A stretch of DNA of 64,000 bases from Branchiostoma floridae (lineage: Eukaryota; Chordata; Leptocardii; Amphioxiformes; Branchiostomatidae): assembly GCF_000003815.2 (NCBI RefSeq), contig NC_049987.1:6441781-6505780 (forward strand), in the 5' to 3' direction. This document shows positions 23,266 through 33,774 of the stretch, piece by piece. Numbering within the stretch: the stretch's first letter is position 1; each line of letters opens with the position of its first letter. Under the pieces are notes generated by a model. The model was given only the letters and a program-made list of their open reading frames with translations, was not told the origin of the DNA and did not search any database. A program made the translations under genes and the position numbers.

Positions 23266-26200
23266 GCTGGAGGAGAACCTGGATCGCGAGAAGAAGGCGC
23301 GTGCCGAAGCCGAGAGGCTGAAGAGGAAGCTGGAAGGTGACCTGAAGGCAGCACAGGAGACTTTGGGAGGTCTGGAGAACGAGAAGGCCGATCTGGAGGA
23401 GCGCATCAAGAAGTATGCTCTAGTTTGTCCAATACTAACTAGCAAAGATATGTATCAACCTAAATTACAAACGGGGTTATCTTTCCTTCCCACCCTATCT
23501 TTCCCATCCTATAATATAAGGTTATATTCTAGTTCGAAAATTTTCAAAAGACATATATGAAAAAAAGTTATCAAATATAATCAAAAGCTTGTTCATGAGT
23601 CATTCGCATGATGTTTCTTCATTATGTCATTATGATACACTTTGCTATTTCTGTTTGACAGGAAGGAGTTTGAGATCAAGGGCCTTGAGGCTAAGCTGGA
23701 GGACGAGCAGGGTCTTGTCACCACTCTGCAGAAGAAGATCAAGGAACTGCAGGGCCGCATCGAGGAGCTTGAGCAGGAGCTCGAGGCCGAGAGGAACGCC
23801 CGTGCCAAGGTCGATAAGCAGAGGGCTGACCTGGCTCGTGAGCTCGAGGATCTGGGAGACCGTCTGGAGGAGGCCGGTGGTGCCACCGCCGCCCAGGCTG
23901 AGGTCAACAAGAAGCGCGAAATTGAGCTACAGAAACTCCGCCGCGAGCTGGAGGAGTCCAACATGCAGCATGAGGCCACCGTCGCTGCCCTCAGGAAGAA
24001 GCTGTCTGACGCCACTGCTGAGCTGGGCGAGCAGGTGGAGACTCTGCAGCGCGTCAAGGCTAAGCTGGAGAAGGAGAAGACCACCCTCAAGATGGAGGTC
24101 GATGACCTGGCCACCAATGTCGAGGCCATCTCAAAGGGCAAGTTGAACGTGGAGAAGGCTAACCGTTCCCTCGAGGAGCAGATTGCCGAGTCCAACGTCA
24201 AGATCGAGGAGTCAGGCAGGATGATCCAGGAACTTACGTCCTTGAAGTCACGCCTGGAGACCGAGAACTCCGAGATTAGCCGCCAGCTCGAGGAGTCCGA
24301 GAGCCAGTGCAGCCAGTTGGGCCGCGCCAAGAGCATGCTTAACCAGCAGCTCGAGGAGCTGAAGCGCCAGCTTGAGGAGGAGACCAAGGCCAAGAACCAC
24401 CTGGCTCACCAGCTGCGCGCTGCCCAGCATGACTGCGACACCCTGAAGGTTCAGCTGGAAGAGGAACAGGAAGGCAAGGCTGAGATCCAGCGTGCTCTGT
24501 CCAAGGCTAACACAGAGGTCACTGCTTGGCGTGCAAAGTACGAATCCGACGCCATTCAGCGCGCCGAGGAGCTGGAAGATGCTAAGAAGAAGCTGGCTGC
24601 CCGTCTGCAGGACGCTGAGGAACAGGTGGAGGCCGCCAATGCCAAGTGCAGCTCTCTGGAGAAGGCCAAGAACAGGCTCGCCGGTGAGGTCGAGGACGAG
24701 GACTCATGATCGATGTTGAGCGGGCCAATGCAGCAGCTGCTCAGCTGGAGAAGAAGCAGCGTCTGGTTGACAAGCAAATCGCCGAGTGGAAGACCAAGTG
24801 CGAGGAAATTGGTGCTGAGCTGGAGACCTCTACCAAGGAGGCTCGTGCCTATGCCAACGAGCTGTACAAGCTGAAGGGACAGTATGAGGAGACCATGGAT
24901 GCCCTGGAGAGCCTCAAGAAGGAGAACAAGGGTCTGCACGGTAAGTAATTTAAAATTCATGTTTACTGACGTTTGTTCTTGCCATTTATACTTCATAAGC
25001 TGTTACTTGTAACGTTTCATCTTAGCACTCTTTTAACATTTTTTCTGTTTATAGACGAGATACACGATTTGACCGATCAGCTTGGTGAGGGTGGTAAGAA
25101 CGTCCACGAACTCGAGAAGGCCAAGAAGCGCCTGGAGGTAGAGAAGGAGGAACTGCAGACCGCCCTCGAGGAGGCAGAGGGTGCTCTAGAAGTAGAGGAG
25201 GGCAAGGTTCTGCGTGTCCAGCTCGAGTTGTCTCAGCTCAAGGCTGATATCGACCGCAGGCTGGCCGAGAAGGACGAAGAGTTCGAGAACACACGGTAGG
25301 TTGTCTCCGGAGAGCTACGATGCTTTTACAACAACAAAAATTATCCATATTAGCTGTGAAACAAAAGTGCAGTGCACTGATGTAAGTAAGTATGATGTTT
25401 ACAAAGAAAACGCTCATGTTACAGGAAGAACCACCAGAGGGCCTTGGATGCCTTGCAGACTACCCTGGACGTGGAGGCCAAGGGAAGGAACGAGGCTGTC
25501 AGGGCCAAAAAGAAGCTGGAGGCCGATTCAAATGAGGTTGAGGCCGCTCTAGAAAACGCTTCCAAGGCTAACAACGAGGCCAGGAAGACCATCAACAAGC
25601 TCCAGAACCAGATCCAGGAAGTCCAGGCCACAATCGACGACGAACAGAGGGCACGTGAGGAGGCCCGCGAGCATCTCGCCATGTCTGAACGCCGCTCTAA
25701 CATGTTGACGGCTGAGCTCGAAGAGCTCCGCAATGCCCACGACCAGGCCGAGAGGGCCCGCAAGATGACCGAGGCCGAGCTTGTGGAGTCTTCCGACCGC
25801 GTTGGCGAGCTGTCCGCTCAGAACACCTCCCTGGCCGGTCACAAGAGGAAGTTGGAGGGTGAGATCCAGACCCTGCAGGCTGAGCTGGATGAGGTTATGT
25901 CTGAGCACAGGCAGACCGAAGAGAAGGCAAAGAAGGCCATTGCTGATGTAAGTAAATCTTTGCCAAAAAAAGTGATACTCATTCTGTGCATTTGTTTTAA
26001 TACTCTTACATTCATTTATACCCTTGTTTATATCGTGTTATACAATTTTTCCATTGTGTTTAACAATTCTTTGTTTCTTGAATAGGCCTCACGCATTGCC
26101 GAGGACCTGCGCCAGGAGCAGGAACACACCGCTCACATCGAGAAGAGTAAGAAGAATCTGGAAGCCTCCATCAAGGACCTGCAGAGGAGACTGGACGAGG

Positions 26201-27053
26201 CTGAGGCTATTGCGATGAAGGGTGGCAAGCGCGCACTGCAGAAGCTGGAGGCCAAGGTGCCTATTGTATCTTAGTACCGGTTTACTTTGCATATGGCCAA
26301 TTTCTCTTAGACGAACTCAGTTTGTAACAGCTTAAAATCTAAGGGATTAAGAGAAATCGCCTTTCATTTCACTAACACAGGTTCGTGACCTGGAGTCAGA
26401 ACTCGACACTGAGCAGAGGCGCCACCAGGATACCCTGAAGAACCTGAGGAAGAATGAGCGCCGTCTCAAGGAGCTGAGCTTCCAGGCCGACGAGGACCGC
26501 AAGAAGGAGGAGCGCATGCAGGAGATGGTCGAGAAGCTGCAACTGAAGATCAAGACTTACAAGAGACAAGTGGAGGATGCTGTACGTCACCATTTTTTCA
26601 ACATCATTACAACGCGTATTCTCTACATTTTGTCATCAGTGATATCGATACAAGAATTATCAATTTTCGCTATGTATATCCATTTACAGGAGGAGCAGGC
26701 CAACGTTAACCTTGCGAAGTGGCGCAAGACCCAGCACGATCTGGAGGATGCCCAGGAGAGAGCCGAGATGGCCGAGTCCGCCCTGGGCAAGATGCGCGCC
26801 CAGCACCGCTCTGCCTCTGTAAGACATTACCGAATTGTCCTTTCCGCGCAAAACAGTTGGAATAGTACACTATCATAAAGCGATTAACTTCAGTCGATGC
26901 CATTTCATTTCTACGCCTGGACGAGTGCTACCTCAGTACAATTGGCACGAACTGAAAAGTACTCCGCTTATTATCACTAAAATGACCAAATGCTTACACC
27001 CGTCTTCCTACTGACATGTCCTTGTTCTTTCTCTGTTCCAGGGCAAGAAGTAG
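15300..27053 (+). CDS. MHC-2: sarcomeric myosin heavy chain, frameshifted in exon 20
   Basis: Same role and 26-exon plan as MHC-3. Exons: 15300-15500, 16165-16308, 17173-17329, 17465-17492, 17619-17817, 17942-18005, 18161-18262, 18602-18844, 19032-19300, 19440-19610, 19725-20040, 20419-20498, 20825-21015, 21164-21433, 21815-22070, 22294-22440, 22590-22775, 22989-23075, 23267-23412, 23662-24940, 25055-25295, 25425-25947, 26086-26256, 26381-26581, 26690-26818, 27042-27053. The start is GAGCCAAGATG, as in MHC-3 and MHC-4. Exon 12 has one extra codon in loop 2. Exon 20 is 1279 nt instead of 1274. This +5 change leads to TGA at 24707-24709, so translation as printed stops after 1434 residues and loses most of the light meromyosin. 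All exons after it are still open in the original frame, so this is a recent lesion or an assembly error. MHC-2 is the most divergent copy in the head and in introns 3-13. Confidence 0.9.
20079..20122. repeat. Perfect 15-bp inverted repeat in MHC-2 intron 11
   Basis: TTGTGTGATAAGATT (20079-20093) is followed after a 14-nt loop by its exact reverse complement (20108-20122). The paralogous introns have no counterpart. It is too short for a typical microRNA precursor. It may be a small foldback remnant. Confidence 0.8.
23236..23265. repeat. (TA)n microsatellite abutting the 3' splice site of MHC-2 intron 18
   Basis: The intron ends CTTTTATATGTATA followed by uninterrupted TA repeats and then AG at 23266. 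MHC-3 has simply CTCTTTTATAG here. The expansion pushes the pyrimidine tract about 30 nt upstream of the acceptor. Confidence 0.85.
24692..24709 (+). other. Frameshift and premature stop site in MHC-2 exon 20
   Basis: GAGGAC is present twice (24692-24697 and 24698-24703) and the next C of CTCATGATC is missing, a net +5 nt against MHC-1, -3 and -4. The reading becomes E-D-E-D-S-stop. A 6-bp duplication plus a 1-bp loss can come from slippage, or from a faulty join between near-identical reads of a tandem array. Confidence 0.93.
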
Positions 27054-27176
27054 AGCGTTGACTGCCCCCCCCCCCCCCATCTGTAGAATGTAGAACACAC
27101 AGTCGACTACAGAGACCCAGTATGCTTCAACGGTGCTCTTGATGCCCCCCTTACCGGCAGCACTCCCGTTCGGGAG

Positions 27177-27223
27177 CCCCAACGCACGCACTTCTTTACT
27201 GACACAGCAACCAAGTGGGAGTG
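27177..27223 (+). promoter_or_regulatory. Conserved 3' UTR element, MHC-2 copy
   Basis: Same core as in MHC-1 and MHC-3. In MHC-2 and MHC-3 it is preceded by CTCCCGTTCGGGAG, a 5-bp stem with a four-base loop. The upstream CACTCCC can also pair with the closing GGGAGTG. Confidence 0.5.
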
Positions 27224-27692
27224 AGGCTGGGTAAGTGGTTATCGAGTCATCCGATGTGAAACTAAACGTTAGATAGCCATTTTTAAACATAAATTAACAC
27301 CGAATAAGTCAATTTGTCGCTATACAAAACATTTCACTGTCTACGAGCGCTATTGTGTACATGTACACACTTTCACACTTGGCGAACATCCTTGTCATTG
27401 TTTCTACAATATCTGTTAAGATCGATATGTGCAGCTCGTTAAGTTCATGCAATGACCCCTAGTTAAGAAGAAAAGATGCCGCAATTTCCGAAACTCACCA
27501 AGAATTTGGGACTGACGCCGATAAGAACTTGTGCCAGCCCAATATTCGACGCAATCGACACTTTAGACGAGGATGAAATAAAAATATATATTGTATCTGT
27601 ATCTCTTCCGGGACCACTAAGTAGTCTTAGAGATGCGTTTGAGAAATGTATGGTTTGTGACGTGTATGGTTGCTTCGTTACATTTGATACTG

Positions 27693-27698
27693 ATTAAA
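27693..27698 (+). terminator. Poly(A) signal ATTAAA, MHC-2
   Basis: ATTAAA followed by CTTCTTTGAAC and an A-run, identical in placement to MHC-1 and MHC-3. Confidence 0.6.
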
Positions 27699-27715
27699 CT
27701 TCTTTGAACAAAAAA

Positions 27716-28197
27716 ACTCAACTTTGTTCGGTACTTTTCATGTTTGATCATTATGCTTAAGTTGAGGGATATTGAAATCCTGCATCTGTTCCTAGTGTAT
27801 CCTTCAACTAAAGACATACATTAAAATTTATCGTCGCGTGATATTCTTATTGACATTTGGCAGCAATGATTGACATAAAAGCCAAGTGCTAATCCAGAGT
27901 CAAGACCTAAGTTATCCACTGAGCCGTTTTGGTCTATAATGAGCTCGAGAGCAGCTGCACAGCGGGGAGTCAGTCGGATCTACGATCTCATCATAAAGCC
28001 CAAAGCAAACTAACGTCCATTGACGCTACTGCCATGCAATCAATGTAGGAATTTACCAGTTAATGATATCCACTTGTGTGGCGTCGATGGCTTCGTGGTT
28101 AGGCTAGCACACACCTGTACGATTGCTGGTAGCAACTGACTTAACGGGACATTATTCTTTCGATAAAGTCGACAGAACTTACCCTATCCAAATGCCT
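27716..28197. other. MHC-2/MHC-3 spacer, first part
   Basis: Alignable with 46412-46905 downstream of MHC-3 and therefore part of the duplicated unit. No gene seen. A short stretch near 28082-28110 recalls the 5' half of a tRNA-derived SINE and is shared with 46797-46825, but no B box follows it. Confidence 0.6.
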
Positions 28198-28201
28198 TTA
28201 A

Positions 28202-29166
28202 CCCTCAAACCACCGTAGCTTTTTTGTGACGTAGATTACCGTATGGGGTCAAAACTGACCCCAAAACGTTTTGTACAAATACAGTTTTTTGTGAGACTAT
28301 TTTTGTGATATGTATATATGTATAGTTTCATTAATCTATGTAGGGCAGTCTGACATGATTAGGTGAGAATACTTCTAGTTCATTATCATAATTTATGCAA
28401 AAGATCATGAGGACCACATTTTGTACCAATGCTATTCAGACCGGGAAGGAGGTTTTTTGATGCCCGTACCAAGTTCAATGCCATGTAGCGCCTGAATGGC
28501 TTATGCTAGGGCCACCAAACTTGGTAACTTTTAAATAAAAATGTTGAAAGCAAACATTTTCAGTGAACAAAGTATGTTCATCATTTCTCATGCTGACATG
28601 GCAACGAAATTCTGACAGACATATTTATTACGAAATTTTCTAATTTTGTATTAGAAATTTAAGTTTTAAGGTTTTCTTAGCAAATAACAGTTGTTTATCA
28701 CATCTTATGAAATTCAACGTAAATTTCATGACTCAATATTCATAACTTAGGCTAATTTGATGACGTCATCAGCCAAAATCCAAGATGGCGGCCGAGATTA
28801 CATAAATGACGTCATAATGTCGTCATATAACTTGATAATGGCACAAAAGTTGTTACAATAATTTTGGCTTACAAGTACGTCATTCTCTGAAAATTTCGTG
28901 ATCCTACAATAAGTAGTTTAGGTGTGAGTCGCAAAAGTTTGTTTAAAAAATGCTGGGGTCAGTTTTGACCCCACTGGACCATGCATAAACTTTCTAGGAT
29001 AACTTAATCAACAATGAGCCAATCTCGGTAAAAACGTATAAGAAGTTATAGGACATATATACAAACAAACTTATGAAAGGAAATTTGTTTTCGACCAGAA
29101 ATACCATAATGGAACACATCGATATACGCCTGGGGTCAGTTTTGACCCCATACGGTGGTTTGAGGG
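28202..29166. mobile_element. 965-bp piggyBac-like non-autonomous element
   Basis: The ends are perfect 16-bp inverted repeats, CCCTCAAACCACCGTA, directly flanked by TTAA (28198-28201 and 29167-29170). TTAA duplication with CCC...GGG termini is the hallmark of the piggyBac superfamily. The paralogous spacer after MHC-3 (near 46897-46910) lacks the whole element, which gives an empty site. Three copies of a GGGGTCA...TGACCCC palindrome lie inside (28245-28262, 28955-28972, 29132-29149). There is no transposase frame. Two TGACGTCA sites (28761-28768, 28807-28814) and a CAAGATGGCGGCC motif lie in the interior. Confidence 0.88.
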
Positions 29167-29410
29167 TTAAGACTTTTCATTGAAGAAAATCCATCAGTGT
29201 TAGGCCTGAGGACAAATCACGAATGTTCTTGGACTTTGTAACATCACAATTATGCAGATAATAGAAAATAAATGAATAATGACGTGATTGACGTCGGTTG
29301 GGAAACCACAGGCGGTAGCTACGCTACGGTCTCTGTCTTGCAATACCGCGCCGCAAAACAACTTGATAAACAAGAGTTCGTAGACCTTATACCTCCATGA
29401 AATATCCAGA

Positions 29411-29452
29411 GCGTGTGTGTGTGTGGGGGGGGGGTGTTGTGTGGTGGTGGGG
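29411..29452. repeat. GT/G-rich low-complexity tract
   Basis: A (GT)n run grades into a run of ten or more G and then G-rich triplets. It could form G-quadruplex structure. It sits at the left edge of sequence that is absent from the MHC-3/4 spacer. Confidence 0.7.
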
Positions 29453-29527
29453 TTTTGTGTGGGACATGGGTAATTGTTAATGAGGGAGGAAAGAAGAGGA
29501 ACTTTGGTAAGTGTTTAAGGGGCACGT

Positions 29528-29662
29528 AAGACCCACAGAAAGATCAAGGAGGCAATCCACATCCAGCTGGAGGGAGCGAAGCTGAACCGCAACGAGGGTT
29601 GGGAGCTCCCCAAGTCCTACCTACCCCCTCTCCGCAAGGAGGCGGGTGGAGGGGGCAGATGA
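29528..29662 (+). pseudogene. Relic of a retroelement 3' coding end (GIY-YIG-like tail)
   Basis: About 44 open codons end in TGA, with the pattern RKIKEAIHI, then LNRNEGWELP, then LRKEA. This resembles the C-terminal end of GIY-YIG endonuclease modules attached to reverse transcriptases, as in Penelope-like elements (KEAIxI...LNRDxG). The upstream part is lost. It lies in a segment (about 29400-30455) with no counterpart in the MHC-3/4 spacer. The family is recognised from the motif only. Confidence 0.4.
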
Positions 29663-30316
29663 TCTATGCAAGATGGCCAGATAGACACATATAACGTTAG
29701 AGACCATACATACTGTCCCAGACAGACTAAACCATTTGTTAACAAAGGGGGTTACAATGGTATCACACAATATCTTCATAAATCATGCTAAAAATCCTCA
29801 TTAGCATACATGCATATACGTGTGTACATCTTTGCCTAAGCTACGTGCATGCCAAAAATGGTGCCAATATGTCGTTCATTTCTTCAATTATTCTCATTAG
29901 AATGCCTCTGCAGTTCCGAAATGAAATGTTAGGGGCTCAAACTTGTCACAAGATGTTCTGATGCCACAAGCTACCTTCCACTTAAACGTCAAGACATCAT
30001 GTCCGGTACAGGAAATACATTAAAACAACTACTGTGATAAAATATTCTAATCAATTAATCAAATTACCTGCTAATTTGCATAATTCATATTTCATTTTAT
30101 ACATCATTGAGTATTGTACATCAACCTACCTACATGCCAAAAATCATGAAAAGACATTATTCCTTTCTTGAGTTACTAGTATCCTCCTCGGAAGATTTTG
30201 GCAACAATGCCCCTGCAATTCCAAAACTAGCCACTAATGGGCCCAAACTAATGTAAATTAGTTCAGAGCACAATTACTACCTATCTACCTTGTGCAGAAG
30301 TTAGGTGTGACGGATC

Positions 30317-30415
30317 GTTCGGTGTAATATAACCAGCTGCTGCCGCGCCGCGTGCCTGCGAAGCTGGTGTGTTACGCCGAACGGCGGTTATACCGGATAT
30401 GTAGATACAGATACA
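30317..30415. repeat. Hairpin-bearing short interspersed repeat
   Basis: A left arm (30317-30338) and a right arm (30362-30382) form an imperfect 21-bp inverted repeat around a GC-rich loop. A GATACAGATACAGAT tail follows. It is absent from the paralogous spacer. It looks like the 3' end of a mobile element, but I cannot assign a family. Confidence 0.5.
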
Positions 30416-30455
30416 GATATCACCCCATAAATCATCGCAAACGTTTTGCAATGTA

Positions 30456-31720
30456 AACGGTTTGGGAATTGGGACTTAGGCCTAAGGGGCCTTACTGACG
30501 TCGCTTTAGATCCCGAAAGTGCTTCCAGTGTAGCTACCGATAATGGTGCTAATACGCAGATTAGAGGCTATCGCTAATTTAAAGACTGGACTTAAAGGAT
30601 CAGTGAGACATGTCCGATGGGAAAAGACCAGAGACTACCGAGAGTCCTTATCGGTACGTGTGGTCAAGCGGGATATGTGAACAGAGGTAGGCATTAACCA
30701 CCATAATGAACAAAACCACGAGTACGAAAGTAAGAAAAATCTCACATGAAGGGCGCTACGGGCAACCCAGGAAATATATGAGTTAAATTTAGACAACAAT
30801 GTACGTCATCAATCCACCGTAACAAAACTAAGAATCAGTTCTCACAAATTGCGAATCGAATCAGAAAGACATAACCACGCTCTTTTGTTACATGTGACCT
30901 GTGCTTAGCCCAGTGGGGCAAAAATGTACAATTGTATTCAAACATTAAACACAGTGCTCTTTCACACCTCATCTCGAACAGTTTAAGCGTTAGAATGTGA
31001 AACATTATCTACGATAAGAAAATCCTGATCATTAATTTCAGGAGGATCACCAGAAGCTTTAACGCCAAATCCTTTGTTGAGCGCAAGAAAATCTTTTAGT
31101 CCAGCGAACCATATCCACATCCCCCCTTAACACCCACGGTCTAATGATATATGTTCTCTGGAAACCATTTCCGTTGTGTGCACTGCTAAGATAAACAAAA
31201 GTTGCGCGTAAATAGCCTTGCAGCTGTGGGCACTAATCAGTTATATCTGCCCTTGCAAATTCCTACTTCCGAAAGGTATTTCGTTTCCACATATTTCGCA
31301 GAATCGTCTATTCTGCAAGTTCCTCTTTTCAGCTTAAGTGACATTTTCTCAATTTAGAGCATTTTTTTCTGCGATTTTGTGGAACATTTGCGAGGTACAT
31401 AGTCTATTGAACATTATCTGGTATCAGCAACAGATATAACCGGCAAAAACCTACTACTCCAGCCTTCGAAAAAAAGGACGGCTTGTCCATACTATCCTAC
31501 AACATGGGTATACAAGTACCTTGTGAATCATTCTCAGTAATCTTGCAAAGATACTATAAGGAATCATCTCTGCGAGGTTTCTTTTGACTTAAAAAGAGTA
31601 ACTGTCTGCGCAGACTTCTGTTCAATGACAATATATAAAAGTAAAAACCTTACTGGTGAAAGTTCAGGCAGCAAGTGTCTTTAGACAGCAGTCGATATAC
31701 AGTAATTGATTTTCCTGATA
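30456..31720. other. MHC-2/MHC-3 spacer, middle part
   Basis: Alignable with 47523-48660 in the next spacer, apart from about 180 bp near 30770-30975 that is replaced there by a (TA)n tract. No gene or RNA signature was seen. Confidence 0.55.
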
Positions 31721-31721
31721 C

Positions 31722-31855
31722 AAATAATAATAATTTATTTATTTGCAAATCCATGCCCGTAGGCTAATTGCAATGATACAGACAGTGAAAAGTAACAAGT
31801 GTCTATTCTAAATACACACACGTCAGCTATCTATGTACATGCTTACAGCTTTGAG
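31722..31855 (-). mobile_element. LINE/SINE-like 3' tail, inserted in reverse
   Basis: On the bottom strand the segment ends in an A/T-rich AAATAAATAAATTATTATT-type tail, typical of non-LTR retroelement 3' ends. The MHC-3/4 spacer runs straight across the corresponding point near 48670, so this is an insertion. The family is not identified. Confidence 0.5.
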
Positions 31856-32351
31856 ATTTTGTGTTCTTTTTGTCTTTTGTTTGCATATCTATACAGTACA
31901 GCGATCGCTATAATCCATACGTCTAACATAACATATTTATCAACGCCGTAACAAGAGGCCAGCGGCGGTCTATCACCCCTATCCTCTCCTGTCATCGCAA
32001 CGGTATTTCATATGTACGGCGGTAAGTCAAAAAGCAGTTGTGATATCCAAAAGACTACGCCTGGCGCCTTGAGAGAAAATGATTTCGTTTTTGTTGAACA
32101 ATGACAACAGTATTTCAGTTTTAAGTTAAGCCCTCAAAACGTGAGTTTATAATTATGCGCTTGTTTCCGGCTTAGGTCCGGAACTTTTAAATTGACCCTC
32201 CTGTTCTGTAGCCACGTAAAGTTAGGCTCTGGCTTTAACTGTTAGACACATAGAGTGACGTTTGTACTCACAGCCTTGGCATCGGTGGGGAAGATGGTGA
32301 TGATGGCCTTGTTGGCTCTCGCGGCGTCCTTGTCCTACAAGGACCTGTAGA

Positions 32352-32570
32352 TTGTGGGGTGACCTAACATCGTGCAGCCTGGATCCCGGGGATCTCTTTT
32401 CCGTTCGTCTGCAATCAAAAGCCGTTCCTCTTCTCAAAGGCGGCTCTTGTGCGTCTAATGCGGCAAAGGTAGAGACAGCTATGACGAGTCGTCCAGGCTG
32501 CGGGGCGAGAAGGAATGCCATGGGAATGGTGATCAACAACCTGGAATGTTATCTTAACCCGTTCTCCTAG
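32352..32570 (+). pseudogene. Unrecognised ORF-like relic upstream of MHC-3
   Basis: A 72-codon open stretch closes at TAG (32568-32570). The paralogue upstream of MHC-4 stays open to codon 123. The frame continues beyond the stop in matching sequence up to a TGA at about 32698. I do not recognise the product. The opposite strand is also largely open (32222-32539). A bottom-strand GTGAGT donor-like site lies at 32266-32271. It could be a fragment of an old mobile-element or host exon carried along in the duplicated unit. Confidence 0.3.
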
Positions 32571-33096
32571 AAAAGGACAGAGGTTATTGTCCAAGGCGCC
32601 CTACTAATTGAGTATAAACCTAAAAGCGGTCTCTTTTTTCGAGCTGAATCAGAATTTGATTCTATAGATTTATCTAATAAAGCTCAAGATTTGTTTTGAG
32701 TATCTCACATTTAAGTCGATTCTAAAGAACTTCGATCCACAAGGCATCGCCATCGAATATGTGAATCTTCTTTCTTCAAACCAGCTTAAAAACAGAAACT
32801 GACACAGCATGCAAAAATTTGTCCCGAAGTATTCGACAAACGCATGCTGCCATTCCCAATCTTCGCGATCAAGACAAGAAAACGTGGGTTTCATTTTCCT
32901 TACTTCTGAAAAAAAATCGACGACTCCTTGTCGCTGTAAGCACTGTAAATGAGAGCGTGCTGACATTTTCCCTCTATAAATACGTAATTCCAGTCATTCC
33001 CACTTTCAGCCTCGGCTCCTCGTAATGCACCTGTCCGTCAAATTAACGTCATGCTCGGCAATCCCTGAATAGACAAACCTTGCAACTATCTCCCAA

Positions 33097-33231
33097 CCAA
33101 TCACAGCTCGCGCTAACTAAAGAAAAACAGCAGACGACCAGAATTCCACGAATGTGATTACACTGGCTATTTACGCTGATATAAAGGCGCCCACTCATTC
33201 CGACACTACTCCGACAGCCTTTGACCGAAAG
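33097..33231 (+). promoter_or_regulatory. Core promoter and leader exon of MHC-3
   Basis: CCAAT at 33097-33101, TATAAA at 33180-33185 followed by GGCGCCC, a probable start near 33205-33210, and a short leader ending CGAAAG before a GTAGAG donor at 33232. The best acceptor, with a long pyrimidine tract, ends at 33717. A leader intron of about 486 bp then separates it from the coding exon. A near-MEF2 or second TATA-like CTATAAATAC lies upstream near 32963-32978. Confidence 0.68.
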
Positions 33232-33612
33232 GTAGAGACTATATTGTATTGCTTACTGCTTCTTTTTATGCCTGAGTAGACAATTATTGTATCTTTCGTT
33301 GCACGAAGTAGAGTTTAGACAATCATCTCTTATAACGTGTTGTTATGTTCTGTGATACTTTAATCGCATGGTAAAACATCGTCTGAGTTAGATCTTGAGG
33401 TTTTAGCAAACGTTCGTACCGCTCGAACGCAAGGAAGGGTCAGGGAGAGCATGAGGATTGGAGTGGGAGGGGGATTAAGGGGGCAGACACAATTTGTAGG
33501 GAGGCTGTTAGCTTGTAGTCCAGAGACAAGCTTTCCGTTTAGGATAGATGTGCGAAATCTTTGTCTGATTTTTTCGCTCAGGGGTTTTCATCCGAAATTA
33601 GGTCAGCAAAAA

Positions 33613-33622
33613 TTATTTTTAG
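33613..33622 (-). promoter_or_regulatory. Candidate MEF2 site in MHC-3 leader intron
   Basis: TTATTTTTAG is the reverse complement of CTAAAAATAA and fits the MEF2 consensus YTAWWWWTAR exactly. MEF2 factors drive muscle genes in animals. The MHC-4 counterpart reads TTATTCTTAG, one base off. Chance occurrence cannot be excluded in AT-rich introns. Confidence 0.45.
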
Positions 33623-33774
33623 AATCTGCATTCATCTGTCTCTTCCCGTGGCTCCCATTTCGCATGCCTTGCAGGACCTAGAGCTGTAGCTCATCTTCTC
33701 TCGTCTATCCTGTGCAGCCCTGTCGGCGTGCCACTCCTTCCTGCAGTAGCAAAGTCTGAGGAACCAGAGCCAAG

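Larger units (their letters stand above)
27054..27715 (+). other. MHC-2 3' UTR (inferred)
   Basis: It starts with a 14-C run (27065-27078), carries the conserved element at 27177-27223, an AATAAA at 27577-27582 and the conserved ATTAAA at 27693-27698 before an A-run. MHC-3 has AATAAG at the AATAAA position, so an alternative earlier poly(A) site would be specific to MHC-2. Confidence 0.6.

Noticed and set aside
28082-28150. Possible tRNA gene or tRNA-derived SINE head
   Set aside because: The A-box-like stretch has no B box and no foldable cloverleaf. It is simply shared with the paralogous spacer at 46797.
32963-32978. CTATAAATAC upstream of MHC-3 (also near 50359) as the main TATA box
   Set aside because: It lies over 200 bp upstream of the TATAAA that MHC-2 also keeps, and no shared leader or donor follows it. 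It remains possible as a MEF2-like site.
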